Shown here piece by piece: positions 60,200 to 64,000 of a stretch of DNA of 64,000 bases (positions are counted from its first letter, which is position 1; every line of letters begins with the position of its first letter). A model generated the notes under the pieces. It searched no databases. It had not been told where the DNA came from and worked only from the letters and a program-made list of their open reading frames with translations. The translations under genes were made by a program, and so were the position numbers. Origin of the DNA: Hansfordia pulvinata (taxonomy: Eukaryota > Ascomycota > Sordariomycetes > Xylariales); contig BJKQ01000004.1 of the NCBI GenBank assembly GCA_006538405.1, positions 1,426,001-1,490,000 of the forward strand. The letters are read 5' to 3'.

Positions 60200-60779
60200 C
60201 CCAATGTCCCAAGAGAGCCCACTGGCGTCCCGCAGCCGCGGAGCCCCCACGCCCTTTCCCATCCCTCCCAGCAGCTCGGCGGCCGAGCCACCCCCGCCGC
60301 CTAGCGCTGGCGAGGCCGAGGAGATGGCTGCGACGGCGGTGCGCTCCAGCATGCCCGAGCCTCCGCCCGAGGACGGTCCCCCGCTACCCCCCGCTCCGCA
60401 GGCTCTGCTGCTCGACCATCAGCAGCGCTGGTTCACCGGCTGGGGCGATGACCCGGAGCGCCAGGCCGGCTTGAAGACGCCGAGCCTGGGCCTGGTCTGG
60501 TCGACCCAGATCGCCGCGCGCATCGCCCTGCTGCGCGCCCCCGTCTACGGGCGCAGGGCGCAGCAGCGGCAAGCCCCGGCGGTGGCGGGCGACGGCGACG
60601 AGTACGAGGACCGCGGCGAGGCCGTCCTGCGCAACTGGCGCCGGTGGATGAAGGTCGTCTTCGCGCCCCACGTGTCCGCCACGGGCCAGGGGCTGAGCGG
60701 AGCCGTCGAGTTCGACGTAACCATGGGCGGGATCAGGGGCGTGGAGAAGAAAGAGAGGAAGAAGAAGCGGACCGACTGA
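59145..60779 (+). CDS. rad57: Rad57-like RAD51 paralogue
   Basis: RAD51 paralogues of the Rad55-Rad57 type stabilise and mediate assembly of Rad51 filaments during homologous recombination in the nucleus. One exon encodes 544 residues. After an N-terminal helical region (LTRILPDFPVDAYPRLLPTVERHG) comes a His-Pro repeat at about residues 80-95. The RecA-like core follows: LDAQLDAALGGGLPTGYVTEITGESGAGKTQF with Walker A at 151-159, ISTEAPLSTKRL, and Walker B GLVVLD at about 247-252 followed by SVAANYRVEF. The sensor-type strand LAVVVSNQVADRF comes next. A disordered Gln/Pro/Ser-rich insert of about 120 residues, with a Gln run, separates this from the last strands (LGLVWSTQIAARIALLRAP and WMKVVFAPHVS). 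The insert makes it longer than yeast Rad57 (about 460). I assign Rad57 rather than Rad55 or Rad51 from the N-terminus and the STEAPL motif. Confidence 0.85.
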
Positions 60780-61287
60780 GCTGGGTCGGAGCACGGGTGG
60801 ACAAATGTGTATCCGTAGTGTAGAAGTGCGCGCGCGTTGTGGACCGTACACGGCGGCGCCAGAGGTATAACGAACCATTTAATACAGTAATCAAAAGATT
60901 CAACTTCATCTCGTCCCTTGCAGCTGCTGCCATGGCAGATTTATGGGCTCACAATCCTTGAGACGAAACCACCACGAGGCAGTCCCCCATGCAGGAGTAG
61001 GCCTTAAGAGTCTGGCAAGATGGGCTATGCTTTTCTCTTGTATGCGCTATGGAGAAAGGAAGCAAAACACACGATACATGGTATAACGCCGCCCCATGCT
61101 GATTCAAAGGTCCTCTGACAAATATATCCCACATAGGTAGCGGGTAACCCCCGCACCCCTATCTCCTTTCCTCGCTGGCCTCCGCTCGCGAGAAACCAAA
61201 ACACCCACCGTGCCCAGGAAGCAAAACATCGACTGCCACGACGAACCCACCCGGACGACACAAGGAAGGAAAACGCGCTTGTCGGTT
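60780..61287. other. Convergent 3' intergenic region
   Basis: These 508 bp separate the ends of rad57 and the polymerase III subunit gene. I see no gene or repeat. Confidence 0.5.
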
Positions 61288-64000
61288 CTACCGCGGGTGG
61301 GGGAACTCGTCCTCGAGCTGGAGGCGGACGCCGACGTTCATGCTGATGAGCTCCTGGATGAGCAGCTTGGCGGCGTAGGGCATGGTCATCTTGGCGACGT
61401 CGCGGGTGCTGCGGCAGGTGCCGCAGTAGCCCTTGTAGCCGAAGAGGCCGCAGCGCTGGCAGATGTCGATCTCGGTGCCGTCGGAGCTGACCATGAGGCG
61501 CTCGAGCAGGAGCTGCGAGGCGCCGTAGGCGATGAGGCAGTCGCGCTCCATCTCGCCGAGGCGCAGGCCGCCGTCGCGCGAGCGGCCCTCGGTCGGCTGC
61601 CGGGTCAGGATGGCGCGCGGGCCCCGGGAGCGCGAGTGCATCTTGTCCTGGACCATGTGCTTGAGGCGCTGGTAGTAGATGGGCCCGTTGAAGATGTACG
61701 CCTGCAGCGGCTCGCCCGTGATGCCCGACGTGAAGTAGTCCTTGCCCTCCCACGCGAAGCCGTGGCGCACCAGCTCGGCCGACATGGCCTCGAGCGGGTG
61801 CGAGCGGAACGCGTCGCCGTACCCGTAGTCCTTGCGCCCCGCCACCACCGACGCCTTGCCCGTCAGGCACTCCAGCAGCTTGCCGACCGTCATGCGCGAG
61901 GGGAAGCCGTGCGGGTTCATGATGATGTCCGGGACCACGCCCTTGTCGGAGAAGGGCAGGTCCTCCTGGTCCACGATGATGCCCACCACGCCCTTCTGCC
62001 CGTGGCGCGACGAGAACTTGTCCCCCAGCTCCGGCCGCCGCGTCTGCCGCGTCTGGATCTTGATGAGCTGCGTCTCCTTGTCCGTCTGCGTCGTCATCAC
62101 CTTGTCGATGTACGCCGGGTCCGCCAGCTTGTACGACAGCGGCGTCTCGCGGAACTCGTCCGACCGCCGCTCGAACCCGACCGCCGGGCTGATGTCCACC
62201 GGCGTCTCCTTCTTCAGCATCACGTCCCCGCTCTTCACCCGGTACCCAACGTCCGCCAGGCCGTCCTGCCCCAGCGCGATGTTCTTGGCCTGCGAGCTGT
62301 CCTTGTCGCCGATCCGCTCGCGGCTGCCGTTCGGGTACTTCTGCAGCTCCGTCGTGTACTTCCGGAAGACCTGGCACCGCCCGAAGCCACGGTCGCACGA
62401 CGCCTTGTTCAGGACCAGGGCGTCTTCGATATCGTATCCCGAGTACGACATAACCACCACCGTGGCGTTCTGCCCGGCCGGCAGCTTGTCGTAGTTGATG
62501 AGCTCAATGGTCTTGCTGATGACCATGGGCCTCTGAGGATACACGAGCGTGTACAGAAGCGTGTCGATGCGGTTGAACTGGTTGTACGCAATGGCTCCGA
62601 TGGCTTGCTTGCCCATTGCACACTGGTATGTGTTTCTGGGCGACTGGTTGTGGTGCGGGAAGGGGATGAGACCCGCCACCGCCCCAAGAATCGTGAACGG
62701 CTCAATCTCCAGGTGCGTCGTGGCTTTGGTGATGTCCTTCTCGTAGAGGGCGACGAGTGCGTCGTTCTCTTCATTGACATCAAGGTACTCGACGATACCT
62801 TGCGTGAGGAAGTCGTCGAAAGATACCTTCTTGGCTTGCAACAGCCTCAGGTGGCTGTCTTTGATCTTGGCGACGCCGTTTTTCACAATGATGTATGGGC
62901 GACAGATGCGCCCTTCGTCCGTCGCAAGGTGAACGGCCGACAGCTGGGTGTTGACGTTGATGCTCACGAAAGGCGAGATCCAGCCTCGTCTCCTCATTGT
63001 CCTGAACCTCTGCGCGAATCGCTTGGGGAATCTGGTCAGACCAAAGGGCGTTCCGTTCATGTGGATGATATAGGTGCCCGGGCGGTGCATTTCCGTGCCG
63101 GAGAACGACCGCAGCGGCTGCACGCCGCTGTCTAGGGTGAACACCCATCTCTTCACCGGCTCCTCGTCGTAGTTCGTGGTGATATGTGTCATCAGAGCCA
63201 AGTTCTTGACCAGACCACAAGCTTCACCTTCGGGGGTGTCTGAGGGGCAAAGCATGCCCCACTGCGACGGCTGAAGCGCACGGGGACCACTGACTTTTCG
63301 CGTCTTCTCAAACTGACTGCTAATGCGCGTCATCATTCCGAGGGCGCTGATGTAGCTGAGACGACTGAGAACATGCGTCACGCCTGCTCTCTCCATCTTG
63401 AAACGCTTGACACTCCAGTTGCCGGTCTGAATGGCGCGGTTCATCCCGTCAGTGATGTGTTTGCCCTGGGCTCCGACTTGGATGAGAGGATCCACGGCGA
63501 TGGCCCGGTTCTGTTTCTTGAGATGATTCTCGAACGCGAACTTGAGGTCCACGAGAAATTTCTTGAACAAATCCTCAAACAACAGAGACAGAAGCTGCCC
63601 CGCGAGTTCCAAACGCTTATTTCCCACAAAGTCGCGGTCATCGACCAGCTTGGGATTGTAGTGGGCCATCAGCACCCGGCGAACCATGAGTGCCACGTAG
63701 ACGGCCTTGGGGTAGAAGTCAAGACCCTCGACGGGAATGTGTGCAATGATGATGTTGGCCAGGGCATCGAGACCTTCTTCGACGTTGCTACGGCGTGCCA
63801 TCATAGGGGCTCCAGGTTTACTGGGGCCTCTGCCGCCCATCTTCACGCGGGCGCCGATGTAGTCGAGGGCCTGCTGCTGTGTAGACACGCCTGCCTTGAC
63901 GGCTTCGTCAAAGTTGACAACAAAGTCGTCTTGGAACCGGCCATCAGAACCACAGACGAGGGTGATGATCTCGTAGTCTGACAGGCCGCCAAGGGCTTTC
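61288..64000 (-). CDS. rpc2: RNA polymerase III second-largest subunit, 5' end cut by the window
   Basis: This subunit forms one half of the Pol III active-site cleft and makes tRNA and 5S rRNA in the nucleus. The reading frame is open from the window edge to the stop at 61288, about 903 residues with no intron; the N-terminal couple of hundred residues lie outside. Landmarks in order: the lobe/fork region FVGNKRLELAGQLLS, ALQPSQWGMLCPSDTPEGEACGLVKNLALM, and the hybrid-binding SYSGYDIEDALVLNKAS. The active-site loop GDKFSSRHGQKGVVG follows, then PDIIMNPHGFPSRMTVGKLLE and GGLRLGEMERDCLIAYGAS. The C-terminal zinc ribbon has CQRC and CGTC pairs. The ribbon sequence (CGLFGYKGYC) and the ending MPYAAKLLIQELISMNVGVRLQLED fit Rpc2 (yeast Ret1), not the Pol I or Pol II paralogues. 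Confidence 0.93.
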   Translation of the reverse strand, partial: KALGGLSDYEIITLVCGSDGRFQDDFVVNFDEAVKAGVSTQQQALDYIGARVKMGGRGPSKPGAPMMARRSNVEEGLDALANIIIAHIPVEGLDFYPKAVYVALMVRRVLMAHYNPKLVDDRDFVGNKRLELAGQLLSLLFEDLFKKFLVDLKFAFENHLKKQNRAIAVDPLIQVGAQGKHITDGMNRAIQTGNWSVKRFKMERAGVTHVLSRLSYISALGMMTRISSQFEKTRKVSGPRALQPSQWGMLCPSDTPEGEACGLVKNLALMTHITTNYDEEPVKRWVFTLDSGVQPLRSFSGTEMHRPGTYIIHMNGTPFGLTRFPKRFAQRFRTMRRRGWISPFVSINVNTQLSAVHLATDEGRICRPYIIVKNGVAKIKDSHLRLLQAKKVSFDDFLTQGIVEYLDVNEENDALVALYEKDITKATTHLEIEPFTILGAVAGLIPFPHHNQSPRNTYQCAMGKQAIGAIAYNQFNRIDTLLYTLVYPQRPMVISKTIELINYDKLPAGQNATVVVMSYSGYDIEDALVLNKASCDRGFGRCQVFRKYTTELQKYPNGSRERIGDKDSSQAKNIALGQDGLADVGYRVKSGDVMLKKETPVDISPAVGFERRSDEFRETPLSYKLADPAYIDKVMTTQTDKETQLIKIQTRQTRRPELGDKFSSRHGQKGVVGIIVDQEDLPFSDKGVVPDIIMNPHGFPSRMTVGKLLECLTGKASVVAGRKDYGYGDAFRSHPLEAMSAELVRHGFAWEGKDYFTSGITGEPLQAYIFNGPIYYQRLKHMVQDKMHSRSRGPRAILTRQPTEGRSRDGGLRLGEMERDCLIAYGASQLLLERLMVSSDGTEIDICQRCGLFGYKGYCGTCRSTRDVAKMTMPYAAKLLIQELISMNVGVRLQLEDEFPHPR

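Noticed and set aside
61210..63135. 641-residue open frame on the plus strand
   Set aside because: Antisense to the polymerase III subunit gene; Arg/Val/Leu-rich shadow without family resemblance.

Overview
The window is nuclear DNA of a filamentous ascomycete (Pezizomycotina, most likely a Sordariomycete; genus not determined). The evidence is short GT-AG introns, several with CTAAC/CTGAC branch points, single-gene transcription units on both strands, high GC in coding sequence, and fungal-specific families: a Pth11-like rhodopsin-domain protein, a FacC-type carnitine acetyltransferase, a 14-TM MFS transporter and a fungal cell-wall-sensor-like protein. I see no rRNA, tRNA, CRISPR array, telomere repeat or intact transposon.

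Layout. 0-8 kb: a possible tiny secreted protein (-), a four-TM membrane protein (+) and a five-exon rhodopsin-domain protein (-). 8-16.6 kb: no supportable gene. 16.6-26.4 kb is a housekeeping block: Mcl1/Ctf4/SepB replisome adaptor (-), a WD40 protein divergent from it (+), a conserved possibly mitochondrial protein (-), a lower-GC stretch, and the Rab GTPase Ypt1 (+). 28.3-32.4 kb: a very large low-complexity protein (-). 32.4-41.7 kb: a second gene-free block with a 207-bp pure CTG repeat. 41.7-53.2 kb: carnitine acetyltransferase (-), MFS transporter (+) and a single-pass cell-surface protein (-). 55.5-64 kb: a secreted cysteine-containing protein (-), the RAD51 paralogue Rad57 (+) and the 3' two thirds or more of RNA polymerase III subunit 2 (-), which runs off the right edge. 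The genes do not form an operon or an evident biosynthetic cluster. Replication and repair (Mcl1, Rad57), transcription (Rpc2), trafficking (Ypt1) and acetyl-CoA transport (carnitine acetyltransferase) are interleaved with surface and secreted proteins.

Three signals are not explained by the genes. (1) The octamer TACTCGTA/TACGAGTA occurs about 40 times by eye, against about two expected, almost only between genes; about half the copies lie between 33.0 and 40.8 kb, and some form perfect palindromes. (2) Four otherwise well-conserved reading frames carry six single-base losses, five of them in G/C runs and the sixth in a short C run or GC-repeat context. This points to homopolymer undercalls in the assembly or, less likely, real inactivation. 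(3) Triplet tracts are abundant: the (CTG)69 tract and poly-Q, poly-N or poly-G runs in several proteins.
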